This document shows positions 8,656-18,100 of a stretch of DNA of 38,114 bases, in pieces; positions within the stretch are counted from its first letter, which is position 1, and every line of letters starts with the position of its first letter. The stretch lies in NCBI GenBank assembly GCA_902790015.1, contig CADAQF010000021.1:1-38114 (forward strand). The letters are read 5' to 3'. The stretch is from an uncultured Eubacteriales bacterium (GTDB taxonomy: Bacteria > Bacillota > Clostridia > Christensenellales > Aristaeellaceae). The notes under the pieces were generated by a model. That model was not told the DNA's origin. It searched no databases and worked only from the letters and a program-made list of their open reading frames with translations. The translations under genes and the position numbers were made by a program.

Positions 8656-9419
8656 ACGGCGTAAAAAGATATCTGCTGACGGTATCCTATGATGGAACCG
8701 GCTACTGCGGCTGGCAGCGCCAGCAAAACGGCCCCTCCGTACAGCAGACGCTGGAAGAGACGCTTGAAAGGCTGCTCGGCCTGTCCGTCCGCGTGACCGG
8801 CGCGAGCCGGACGGACGCGGGGGTGCACGCGCTGGGCCAGCGCGCGCATTTTGACGCGGCAACGGGAATCCCGGCGGAAAAGCTGCCCTTCGCGCTCAAC
8901 ACCATGCTGCCGCCGGATATACGGGTGCTTGCCGGCCTGCAGGTGCCGGACAGCTTCCACGCCCGGTTTTCCGTGTCGGGGAAGACCTACCGCTACCAGA
9001 TCCACAACAGCCCCCACGCCAGTGCCCTGTTCAGGAACCTTTCCGCCCACGTGCCGGTGCGGCTGGATGAAAAGATCATGCACGAGGCGGCGCAGGCACT
9101 GGTGGGCACGCACGACTTTGCGGCCTTTGCGGCTTCTGGCGGCAGCGCCAAGACGACCGTGCGTACCATCAATCAAATATCGGTCTGCAGGCAGGGGGAA
9201 GAGCTCCTGCTGACCGTAAGCGGGAACGCCTTTTTATACAACATGGTGCGGATCATCGCAGGGACCCTGATCGATATCGGTCACGGCAAGCTGCCCCCTG
9301 AGTCCCTGCAAAAGGCACTGGATACCGGCGACCGGCTGGCGCTGGGGGTCACCGCCCCGCCGCAGGGGCTGACACTGATGGAGGTCCGCTATCCGCCCGA
9401 GGCGTTCACACAGGAATGA
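8649..9419 (+). CDS. truA: tRNA pseudouridine(38-40) synthase TruA
   Basis: A 256-aa pseudouridine synthase that modifies U38-U40 in the anticodon arm of tRNAs. It has YDGTGYCGWQRQ near the N-terminus, the catalytic Asp56 in SRTDAGVHALGQ, and the family motifs SFHARFSVSGKTYRY and FLYNMVRIIAGTL. Length is normal. The ATG at 8649 overlaps the end of ecfT by 7 nt. The ecfA1-ecfA2-ecfT-truA order is conserved in Firmicutes, but there it usually lies in a ribosomal-protein cluster (rplQ before, rplM-rpsI after). Here it follows mfd and ends the operon. Confidence 0.96.
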   Translation: MVNGVKRYLLTVSYDGTGYCGWQRQQNGPSVQQTLEETLERLLGLSVRVTGASRTDAGVHALGQRAHFDAATGIPAEKLPFALNTMLPPDIRVLAGLQVPDSFHARFSVSGKTYRYQIHNSPHASALFRNLSAHVPVRLDEKIMHEAAQALVGTHDFAAFAASGGSAKTTVRTINQISVCRQGEELLLTVSGNAFLYNMVRIIAGTLIDIGHGKLPPESLQKALDTGDRLALGVTAPPQGLTLMEVRYPPEAFTQE

Positions 9420-9430
9420 TCAAAATGAAA

Positions 9431-9464
9431 CGGCCCGCCGTGCAGGCGGGCCGCCGTTTTTTTG
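9431..9464 (+). terminator. Terminator of the pth-truA operon
   Basis: The stem GGCCCGCC (9432-9439) / GGCGGGCC (9445-9452) has a five-base loop and is followed by a run of seven T (9457-9463). It lies 12 nt after the truA stop. Confidence 0.92.
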
Positions 9465-9498
9465 GGTCGTAAGACCCCGGGAAGGAGACTTGTAGCCA

Positions 9499-9567
9499 GG
9501 GCCGGCAGGCCCTGGTGTATGTCAGGCGCGGATAGTGTCTAATTTTTTTACTTTCTTCGCGCCTGAC
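9499..9567. repeat. Inverted fragment of the dispersed repeat and a 10-bp inverted repeat
   Basis: Bases 9499-9515 are the exact reverse complement of the 17-nt head (CCAGGGCCTGCCGGCCC) of the repeat units that start at 9640. Just after it, GTCAGGCGCG (9521-9530) and CGCGCCTGAC (9558-9567) form a perfect 10-bp inverted repeat around a T-rich 27-nt loop. No gene is seen from 9465 to 9863. Confidence 0.6.
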
Positions 9568-9639
9568 CGATGAGGTGGCCCCCGTTCCCATTCTACTCTT
9601 TTGCACGAGTGTTTTTAACGGGTGCTCACCCGGCTAACC

Positions 9640-9771
9640 CAGGGCCTGCCGGCCCGTTCGTCGGTGAAAACGGTCCACTGGACCGTTTTCCGGGCCCTCC
9701 TCATCCAGGGCCTGCCGGCCCGTTCGTCGGTGAAAACGGTCCACTGGACCGTTTTCCGGGCCCTCCTCACC
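9640..9771. repeat. Two tandem copies of a dispersed palindromic repeat
   Basis: Two 66-nt units begin at 9640 and 9706. Each has the head CAGGGCCTGCCGGCCCGTTC, a hairpin with 12-base arms GAAAACGGTCCA / TGGACCGTTTTC (9666-9690 and 9732-9756) and the tail CGGGCCCTCCTCA. Outer segments (AGGGCC and GGCCCT; GGCCCG and CGGGCC) are also complementary, so a whole unit can fold into one long stem. Related units occur at 29625-29928 and from 38061 to the window end. The locus lies between a + and a - operon that converge on it. Confidence 0.85.
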
Positions 9772-9802
9772 CACCGACCGTTTTCCGCAACACCGCCCAT
9801 GA

Positions 9803-9837
9803 CAAAACCCGGGCGGACACCGTTCTGTCCGCCCGGG
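9803..9837 (-). terminator. Terminator of the Ig/FN3/NlpC gene
   Basis: On the minus strand, an 11-bp perfect stem (arms 9827-9837 and 9808-9818, core CCCGGGCGGAC) is followed by TTTTGTC. It lies about 25 nt after the stop codon of the gene ending at 9864. The T run is short but the stem is very strong. Confidence 0.75.
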
Positions 9838-9863
9838 CATTCGTCTCGAAAACTATTCGTCTT

Positions 9864-12800
9864 TCAGTTGAGCATGGCGTTGATATCGTCGCCGTAATCC
9901 AGCACGTTCCACAGGCCGATCATGTTCCATCCGCCGTTGGGAATGGTGGCGTCCGCAAAGTAACTGGTATATACGCCTCCACGGCTTTGAGAGGAATGGA
10001 TGGCGCCCTGATTGCGGTGGGTCACCACGCCGATGTGGTTGGCGTTGCCCAAACTGTCCGCGTAATGGGACGGTTCCTTGCCGTCATGCACGACGATAAA
10101 GAGGAACGCGCCGGTCGGGATGCGGCCGAATTTTGCGATGCACTGTTCAGGCGTACCCCGCCAGGTCATCTGCCGGTACCAGGCGTTGCTACCGGCGAGA
10201 TCCCTGTTGATCCCTACGTCGGCCAGCATTCTTTCAACGAAAGCCTGACAGTCGTACACGGCATAAGAGGTGCCAATGTATTTGTCGCCGACCTTGGAGA
10301 ATTCCTCGGCGCTGACCTTGTTGGAAGAGCCGGTCGCAGCCTTGGGCACGGCGCTGGCGCGGACGTTGCTGTCCAGGTCGCTCTCCTCCCCGGCGGAATT
10401 ATAGGCGCTCACCCAGAAATAATAGGTGGTGCCTGCGGTAAGCCCGGTCACGGTCGCCGTTCCCACAGTCGGCGCAAACTGTCCGAAGCGCCTGGCGGAA
10501 GACACCGCCGTGGACGTGCCGTAATAGACGTAATAGCCCGTCACATTATCCGACGTTGAGGCCGTCCAGGTGACCTTCACGCTGCTGCTTCCGGCGGAAA
10601 CCGCCTTCACCCCGGAGGGCTGCTCGGGCGCGGTGTCCGCGTCCAAAGTGGCAGCAGCCGCGTAGGATGAAAGCGTTCCTTCGCCCGCCTCGTTATAGGC
10701 GGACACCCAGAAGCGGTACGTCGTGCTGCTCGCAAGTCCGGTTACCGTATAGGAAAGCGTGCTTTCGCCGCTCACCGTCAGCTTCTTTTTGGTGCTGGTC
10801 AGCGTGCCTTGCTGGTAATACAGGTAATACCCCGTCACCTCGCTGTTTTGGGGCCTGCTCCACGTCACCCTCACGGAGCTTTCCGAAACCGCCGCGGCGG
10901 CCAGCCCCGTCGGCGCGCCTGGCGCGACGGCCGGGTCATAGGTGGAGGCGGTCACATACGCGCTTTCGTCCACGGCGCTTTCGCCGGAAGAACCGTACGC
11001 CTGCGCCCAGATGTAATACCTCGTGCCGGCCGTGAGGCCGCTCAGCGTAACATTGGTGCCGGAGGCGGTCACGCTCCTGGCGGCGCTCAGCGCGCTGGTC
11101 GTGCCGTAATAGATCCTGTAGCCCGTCACACTGGAGGTGGCGGACGCCGTCCACTTAACATCGATCGTCGTACGGCCGGAGCCCGCGGCCTGCAGGTCAG
11201 TCGGCCCCGCCATCAGCTCTGCCAGAGTATACGCGCGGCTGTAGGACGTGCCGTATTTGTTGGTCGCCGCCAGGCGGTACACGTAAGCAAGCGTCTGCGC
11301 GTTTATCTGAATTCTGAGGGTGTTCTGCGTGACGCCCGTCCGGTATTCGTCCTCCTGCAGCACGCCCCAGGACCAGCTGCTGTAGGGATAGAGTCCGTAC
11401 TGCCAGCGGTAGGAGGTCGCGCCGGCGACTGAAGGCGTAATCGTCACGTAGCTTCCGCTTTCGCCCTGCACTGTATAGCTTTCGGCCTGTGAAAATACCG
11501 GCGCGGTGGTCATCAGCGATATCAGGGCCGACCCGGAATAGACGGTATTGACCCCGTCCGTCACCCGGCAGCGCAGCTGATAGCCGTCATGGGAGGCGGC
11601 CAGGGTGAAGGTCAGGTTCGCCGTGCGCGTCCCCTTCCATACGTTTCCGTCGTTCAGGGTATACCAGGTGCTGCCGTTCTTGGTATACTGCCAGACATAT
11701 CCCGAGGCATTTTTGGCCTCCACGGATACCGACAGCTGATCGCCCGGAAGCCCCGTCACGTCCTGCGGCTGGCCGGTCACAGACACGCCGTCCTCCACCG
11801 TCAGGTAAATCAGGCTGCTGTAGGAAATAACACCGTCGTTGCCCGCCTTCAGGCGGAAGATATATCCGTCATACGCCTTGTCCGCCGCGAAGGTCAAAGT
11901 ATCGGTCTTTACGCCGGTCCATTCGTCGCCCTCGTACAGGTTCGCCCAGGCGGCGCCGGCGGTCTTGAACTGCCAGCGCACACCGGTGGCGCCGGTTACT
12001 TCAGCAGACAGGGTAACATCCTCGTTTTCCGTAACTTTCACCTGCGTGTCGGAAACGGACACCGTCGGTGCTGAACCCACCGTCAGCGACACCGCGTCGC
12101 TGTATACGCTGCCGCCGGAACTTGACACCTGGCAGCGGTACTGATAGGCTTCATAACGCTCGGAAGCTGTAAAGGACAGGGTATCGGTCGTGTTGCCCAG
12201 CCAGAAGCTTCCATTGGTCAGGTTTTTCCAGGTGCTGCCGTCCGCGCTGTACTGCCACTGATAGTCTGACGCGCCTGAGGCCTTCAGGGTGAAGGTGACG
12301 GTCTCCCCCTCCTGCGCGGTCTGGTCCTTGGGCTGTGCCGAAATGACCGGAGCCGGTGCGGGCGTGGAGGCCGCCACGGAAAGGCCGGTGGCCTTTGAAT
12401 ATACCGTACCCGCCGCATTGGATACGGCGCAGCGATAGGTATACGCCGCGTAGCGCGCTGCGGCAGTAAAGACCAGTTCCGACGAGGTGTTGCCCCGCCA
12501 GAAGGAGCTGTTGGTCAGGTTCTTCCAGGCGCTGCCGTCCGCGCTGTACTGCCATTGATAGCTGTCCGCGTTTTTGGCGCGCACGGTGAACACGGCTTCG
12601 TCGCCCTCCGCCGCTGTCGTATGCTGCGGCTGCAGGGAGATCGTGGGCAGGCTTACCGAGGGCACGGTCAGCGTGGCCGCGCCGCTGTATACCGTCGTGC
12701 CGCCGCCGCTCACCGCGCAGCGGAACAAATAGCCGCTGTAGCGGAGCGCCGCCGTAAAGGACAGGGTATTGGTTTTATTGCCCACCCAGAAGCTGCCGTT

Positions 12801-14633
12801 AAGCAGGTTGCTCCAGGAGGTGCCGTTGGTGGAATACTGCCACTGGTATTCTTCCGCCCCGCTCGCGGCCACCTTGAAGACGGCCGTATTGCCGTCAGCC
12901 GCCGTCACGGAGGAAGGCTGGGAGGATATCACCGGCGCGGCGGCCGCCCTGATCGTATAGGTTACGGCGTTGGTATATACCGTGCCCGCCTCGTTGGAAA
13001 CCGCGCAGCGGAACTGATAACCCGCGTATTTGGCCTGGGCCGCAAACGTAAGGCTTTCGGTCCTGTTGCCCATCCATACGGCGCCGTTAAGCAGGTTGGC
13101 CCAGGTCGAGCCGTCCTTGCTGTATTGCCAGACGTACATATCCGCATTGGAGGCGCTGACCGTAAAGGTCACGTCCGCGTTTTCATACACCGTCTGATTG
13201 ACGGGCTGCTTTGTTATCGACGGATACCGGGCGGCGCTCAGGGTGAAGGACGCCGATGAGGAATAGGCCGTTCCGTTCGCGTTGGTCACCGCGCAGCGGA
13301 ACAGGAAGCCGCTGTAGCGTTCGGCGGCCGTAAAGGTCATGGTATCGGTCCTATTGCCCACCCAGAAGCTCTTGTTGGTCAGGTTGGCCCAGGTGGAACC
13401 GTCCTTGCTGTACTGCCACTGGTAGTCCGCAGCGCCCGAGGCCGTGACTGAGAACGTGACGTCCTCCCCCACGGGCGCCTGCTGGTCCGAGGGCTGCTGA
13501 AGCACCGCCGGCTTGGTGGCTTTCATCAGCGCGGAGACCACATTCGACTGGACCATCGCCCCCTCAGCGTTGAACGCCTGGCAGTAATAATAGCCCTGCG
13601 TCCCGGACGCCAGGGTGAACTTAAGCGTCTGCGTCAGCTGGCCGCTGTACGTCGTGAACGCCGTCAGGTCGACCCAATGGGCTCCGTCCGACGAATAGCT
13701 CCACATGTAAAAATGCGCGCCGCTGACGCCGAAGGTGAACGTCACCGTGTCGCCGTTTTTGCCGGTATAGTCATTAGGCTGGGCCGTCACCGTCAATGCG
13801 GCTTCCCGGATCGTCTGAGGATCTGCTTCCTCAGCTTCCTCTGCGTCCTCCGAAAGAGGCGCTTCCGCCTGCGTATCCGCCGCTTCCTCTTCGGGGGCCT
13901 CAACAGCGGGCGCTTCCGCCTGCGTGTCCGCCGCTTCCTCTCCGGGCTCCTCGGCGGCAGGCGCTTCCGTCAGGGACGGGGCGGGCGTCTGAACGGGTTC
14001 TTCGGTGGGCCGGGGCGCGGGGGTTTCCGGAACGTTGCGCGCAAAGGCCACCGGAGATATCTGATAGCCGTAAACATTGACCGCGCCCCTGGCCGGCCGC
14101 GCCAGATAGCTGAACAGCGCCATATCGTCCATTTTAAGGACGCGGTCGGCGGCCACATAGCCCTCCAGCGTCTCTTCTTCCGTCACCACCACCACCCGGA
14201 CTGTCTGGCCGGACTGGCTGACGGCGTACACCACTCCCTCCAGGGGAAGGGTGCCCAGCAGATCAGAAAGGTTTCTGTCTGAATAGACCGCGGTATCTTT
14301 TTTCAGCAGCACCGGGCCGGGCTCAAAATCGGACGCGGAACGGGCCGCAGGAGCCTCCGTCGCTTTGGGGGCCTGCGAAGCCTCCGGGGCGGCGGTCTCC
14401 TCCGCCGAAGGAGCCGCTTCAGTCGCCGCCGCTTCCGCCGGGGCGGGCGTTTCGGCCGGCGCATCCGCAGGCTCCGGGGTGGCCCCGCCGCGCAGGCTGT
14501 AGCCGGTCATCTGCTCGATGATCTCCAGCATCCTTTCGTCGCTTGCATCCGCCAGACCGGCAGGCGCCGTGCCCAGTATCAGCGTGACGGACAAAAGCGC
14601 CGCCAGCCTTCTTAACCATTTCCGATTGCTCAT
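9864..14633 (-). CDS. Secreted Ig-like/FN3 repeat protein with NlpC/P60-like peptidase domain
   Basis: A 1589-aa exported protein. A signal peptide (RKWLRRLAALLSVTLILG, cut near GLADA) is followed by an SH3-like segment and an acidic, Pro/Ala-rich linker with EEAADTQAEAP repeats. Nine Ig-like repeats of about 95 aa follow, each with a WQYSxDGSxWxNL strand and a YxFRCAVSN-type strand. Then come three FN3 domains (VTGYYxYYGT, GLTAGTTYYFWVSAYN) and a C-terminal NlpC/P60-like domain with Cys1462 in YDCQAFVERM and His1533 in NHIGVVTH. It probably cleaves peptidoglycan peptides while the repeats hold it at the surface or bind a ligand. The ATG at 14633 has AGGAG seven bases before it; the longer GTG reading from 14681 has none. 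Confidence 0.85.
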   Translation of the reverse strand: MSNRKWLRRLAALLSVTLILGTAPAGLADASDERMLEIIEQMTGYSLRGGATPEPADAPAETPAPAEAAATEAAPSAEETAAPEASQAPKATEAPAARSASDFEPGPVLLKKDTAVYSDRNLSDLLGTLPLEGVVYAVSQSGQTVRVVVVTEEETLEGYVAADRVLKMDDMALFSYLARPARGAVNVYGYQISPVAFARNVPETPAPRPTEEPVQTPAPSLTEAPAAEEPGEEAADTQAEAPAVEAPEEEAADTQAEAPLSEDAEEAEEADPQTIREAALTVTAQPNDYTGKNGDTVTFTFGVSGAHFYMWSYSSDGAHWVDLTAFTTYSGQLTQTLKFTLASGTQGYYYCQAFNAEGAMVQSNVVSALMKATKPAVLQQPSDQQAPVGEDVTFSVTASGAADYQWQYSKDGSTWANLTNKSFWVGNRTDTMTFTAAERYSGFLFRCAVTNANGTAYSSSASFTLSAARYPSITKQPVNQTVYENADVTFTVSASNADMYVWQYSKDGSTWANLLNGAVWMGNRTESLTFAAQAKYAGYQFRCAVSNEAGTVYTNAVTYTIRAAAAPVISSQPSSVTAADGNTAVFKVAASGAEEYQWQYSTNGTSWSNLLNGSFWVGNKTNTLSFTAALRYSGYLFRCAVSGGGTTVYSGAATLTVPSVSLPTISLQPQHTTAAEGDEAVFTVRAKNADSYQWQYSADGSAWKNLTNSSFWRGNTSSELVFTAAARYAAYTYRCAVSNAAGTVYSKATGLSVAASTPAPAPVISAQPKDQTAQEGETVTFTLKASGASDYQWQYSADGSTWKNLTNGSFWLGNTTDTLSFTASERYEAYQYRCQVSSSGGSVYSDAVSLTVGSAPTVSVSDTQVKVTENEDVTLSAEVTGATGVRWQFKTAGAAWANLYEGDEWTGVKTDTLTFAADKAYDGYIFRLKAGNDGVISYSSLIYLTVEDGVSVTGQPQDVTGLPGDQLSVSVEAKNASGYVWQYTKNGSTWYTLNDGNVWKGTRTANLTFTLAASHDGYQLRCRVTDGVNTVYSGSALISLMTTAPVFSQAESYTVQGESGSYVTITPSVAGATSYRWQYGLYPYSSWSWGVLQEDEYRTGVTQNTLRIQINAQTLAYVYRLAATNKYGTSYSRAYTLAELMAGPTDLQAAGSGRTTIDVKWTASATSSVTGYRIYYGTTSALSAARSVTASGTNVTLSGLTAGTRYYIWAQAYGSSGESAVDESAYVTASTYDPAVAPGAPTGLAAAAVSESSVRVTWSRPQNSEVTGYYLYYQQGTLTSTKKKLTVSGESTLSYTVTGLASSTTYRFWVSAYNEAGEGTLSSYAAAATLDADTAPEQPSGVKAVSAGSSSVKVTWTASTSDNVTGYYVYYGTSTAVSSARRFGQFAPTVGTATVTGLTAGTTYYFWVSAYNSAGEESDLDSNVRASAVPKAATGSSNKVSAEEFSKVGDKYIGTSYAVYDCQAFVERMLADVGINRDLAGSNAWYRQMTWRGTPEQCIAKFGRIPTGAFLFIVVHDGKEPSHYADSLGNANHIGVVTHRNQGAIHSSQSRGGVYTSYFADATIPNGGWNMIGLWNVLDYGDDINAMLN

Positions 14634-14847
14634 TCGTTTTCTCCTGACGTCTTTTCCGTGAAACATTCTGACCTGTTTCACGGACGGTTTTTGCAGCCGC
14701 CGCTCAGGCGCGGGCAGCCGGCATCCCCTTTCAGGTCTGCCCCATTTCCGCCGTTTTTTTAATCTTAGCCCCTGCCGCCACCCTTTGTCAAACCGGGAGA
14801 CCGCGCTTATGCGCCAAAAAGGGGCCCGTCTTTCGCTTTTTTACAAT

Positions 14848-14911
14848 GTTTACGCATTTTGGAAGAAACTTGTTTACGCATCTTTGGAAGATTGGAAGAA
14901 ACTTCCCGATG
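14848..14911 (-). promoter_or_regulatory. Direct repeats upstream of the Ig/FN3/NlpC gene
   Basis: Read on the minus strand, TGCGTAAACA occurs twice, 24 nt apart, and each copy is preceded by AAGTTTCTTCCAA; an 11-nt segment separates the two halves in the upstream copy. GGAAGTTTCTTCC is itself a short palindrome. Tandem sites like these suggest a bound regulator. I could not define a convincing -35/-10 pair. The rest of 14634-15009 holds no gene that I can see. Confidence 0.4.
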
Positions 14912-15010
14912 CTACTCCATTGTATGGCCTCTTTTTGAATTTACTATGAATAATTTATGAATTTAACCGATGCCGTCCTTTTGCGGCCTGTCCGGCTGCC
15001 CTTAAACCCC

Positions 15011-15066
15011 CGGATAATCAAAGGCCGCGGCGGCGCGATCCTTCTTAGGATCCCGCTGCCGCGGCC
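15011..15066 (-). terminator. Terminator of the SH3b-repeat gene
   Basis: On the minus strand, GGCCGCGGC (15066-15058) pairs with GCCGCGGCC (15031-15023), with further pairing inside including GGATCC against GATCC. TTTGATTATCC follows. The stem is long and GC-rich but the T run is weak. It is about 90 nt after the stop at 15155. Confidence 0.6.
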
Positions 15067-15154
15067 CTGACTGTATGATCCGGTTCTGGCTTTCGTGCCG
15101 GCATCGCGGCGCTGCGGACCTTTACGCAGACACCGCCCGGATCAGGCTTTTTGA

Positions 15155-18100
15155 TTATTTCTTCTTGCTCGGCGCGTGGCTGTACGCGTACTGGATGGCC
15201 TGCTGATGGTAGGCGTCCACTTCTCCGGTGCGGTGCACGCGGGAATTGACGAAGTGCACGCAGAACTGACCGGAGAACTGGTTGTCCGGGATGGAATCGC
15301 CGTCCGGATAGTTGTGCGGCACGCCGTACATGGAGGCCGCGTACGTCCTTCCGCCGACGGTCACCCACAGCGGCCTGCGCTGCCAGTGCTTGTTGGACAG
15401 GATGTCCTCCGCCGTGGATACGCCGTAGATCTGGCACATGACCGCCGTGTCGGCCGCCGTGAGCGGCTCCACGTCGGCGTGATAGCTGCCCGCCAGGCGC
15501 CTGGCCCGGAAGGAAAGCCCGGTGTACACATCCGTGATCACGGCCACGCTGCCCCGGGTCCATACGTGCTGGATGCTGCCGGTATACCAGTTGGATTTTT
15601 CCACCGGATAGATGGTCGAATCGTAACTCCTGGTGCCGAACAGGACGGACTGGGTCATCTGGCCCGCCACGCCGTCCACGGTCAGGTTATGGTCGTGCTG
15701 GAAGGTGTTGACCGCGGCCACGGTGGCGGAATTGTATTCGCCCGTCACGTCGTCCGCGCTCAGGTAGCCCTGCTCAAACAGCGCCTGCTGAAGCGCCGTC
15801 ACCTTGTCTCCGGTAGAGCCCAGGCGAAGCGTCTCATACGTCACGTAATCGTCCAGCCCGCTCTCGTCGCCGTCCATCGGGGTTATGATCTCGCCGCCGT
15901 CCAGGGAGGTGTCCGTATAATCCTCCTCGTGGTTAAAAAGCTCGTCCCATTCCGCGTTGGTCACCACGTGGATCATGTCGCTGCGCACATAACCGGTTTC
16001 GGCGGCGTATTCCACCAGGTACCAGGTATAGCTGTCCTTGCCGCTGTCCTTCACCGCCCCGCTCATCAGCTGCACGAAGGTGTTGGCCTGGCCGATGCGC
16101 CCCACGCTGGCGGATTCCATGGTGGGCTGTTTGCGCATCAGGACGTTGTCCTCCAGGGTATAGGCGGTGTCCGTCTCATCGGCGCTGTTGGCATTAAGCT
16201 CAGCCCCGCTGTTCTGCTCCGTTTCGTCCACTTCGCTGTCCAGGTAGACAGGTTCGGGTTCCGCGGCGGGCTCAAGCACCGCGGACGAGGCCTCAAAGTC
16301 CACGCCGAAGGTGGCTTTCCACATCGCTTCGGTCATCAGGTTGATCAGGTCGCCCCGGACATAGCCGGTCACGTTGTTGTACTGCACCTCGTACCAGACG
16401 TAATCCGCGCCGCTCTCGTCCAGCTTGGCGTCGCTCAGCACGGTCAGGTAGCTGTGCTCGCTGCCCACGATGGCCACGCTGGGAGACTGCACGCTGGGCG
16501 CCTGGCGCAGGTACACGCGGTCCTGAACGGTGAAAGCCATATCGATCAGGTCGGAATCGTCGTCTTCGGGGATCACGATCTCCGGCTCGGGATCGGCGGC
16601 GGGGCTTTCGGCAGTCTGTCCGGTTACCTCGCCGAACAGGGCGTCATACTCGTCCTCAGTGTAGATGTACAGCATGTCGCTGCGCATCCAGCCGCTGTAA
16701 TCGCCGAATTCCACCTGGTACCAGGTATAGTTTCCGCCGTCCTGGTCCTCGGAAACCTCGCCCAGCAGCGTCACATAGGTGTCGGACCTCGCGATCTGGG
16801 TGACGGTGGAGGAGTGGATGGAGGGGGATTTGCGGATATAGACCTTGTCCTTAAGCGTATACGCCACGCTGCTCATACCGGCCAGCCCGGCGCTTTCGTC
16901 CCGGACGTCGGCCGGCTGCGGCGCTGTTACGGTCTGCTCCTCAACGGGAAGGCTGTTCTGCTGCCAGAGGACATATTCCTCATTGGTCATCACCTTCACG
17001 TACCGGCCCATCACGAACGCGGTCTGGTCGTGATAGGTGATGCGGTACCACTGCTCGCCGGCCGCGGTCACTTCATCCTCAAAGCGGAGCACGTCGCCCT
17101 CTTCGAGCTTGCCCAGGGAGCGGGCCGTGGTGGCCGCCGCCGCGCGGACGTTGACGGAGCGGGAAACGCACATCAGGTATTCGGACGCCGCCGTATCGGC
17201 TTGGTTGGGGATGATCCCGTAGGCCTGATAATTATTGAGCTGGTTGCGGCTCAGCATCACGCAGGTATCTCCCCTGAGGTAGGCCTGCTTTTCGCCCACC
17301 ACGACCGGATACCAGGTATAGCCGTCGTATTCATAGGGGCTGCCCCACAACGCCAGCACGTCGCCTTCGCTGACGTGGTCGGTGACGGAAGCGTTGCGGT
17401 TGGGCTCGGTGCGGACGTTGACGGTCTTGTTCGTTACATAGACGTAAGGAGCCTTGCCGGTAAGGCCCGGGTCGATCTCCACCAGGTCCATGCTGACGCA
17501 GCCGTTCATGCCGCCGTACACGGTCAGATAGTAATATCCCTCCTGCCCCAGGATCACCAGGGTCGCCCCGTCCTGGATGCGGGCGATGACTACGCCGTTG
17601 TCGTCGGGGGTGGCCCTGAGCTCCAGCAGGGAATCGCCGGTCCGGACGGTCGCGCAGAAGACGGATTCTTCCGCCTCCTCCGCCGCTTCGTCCGCGCCGT
17701 CCAGCGCTTCGCCTTCCTGTTCGGTTTCGGCCGCTTCTTCCTCCGCGTCGGCGATGATCACGTATTCCGCCAGCACATAGCCGGTCACGTCCTCATAGAG
17801 CACCTGCGCCCAGGTGCTGTCCATATCCAGCACATACAGATACGCGCCGTTGGGCAGATAGGTGATCGCGCGGGCCTGGGTGCTGCGGTCGTTTCTGAGG
17901 GTCAGCGTGCCTCCCTTGGGGGTGCTGACATAGGCGAGCACCGGCTCAGAAGTCTGTTCAAAATAGACGCCTTCATCGATGAGCTCTTCGTCGTCCGGGG
18001 CCGAAAACAGCGTTTCTTCGTCCCCTTCTTCGGTCAGGGCTTCAGCTTCCGCCGCCGCTTCGTCATAGATTCCTTCGCCGTCGGCTTCCTCTTCGGCTTC

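Noticed and set aside
9640..9771. Possible CRISPR array from the regular palindromic repeats
   Set aside because: Units abut or are separated by a repeated linker rather than unique spacers, and no cas gene is near.
9615..9840. Frames of 60-90 codons across the repeat units
   Set aside because: They arise from the repeats in several frames and on both strands, with no ribosome site; the residues just mirror the repeat.
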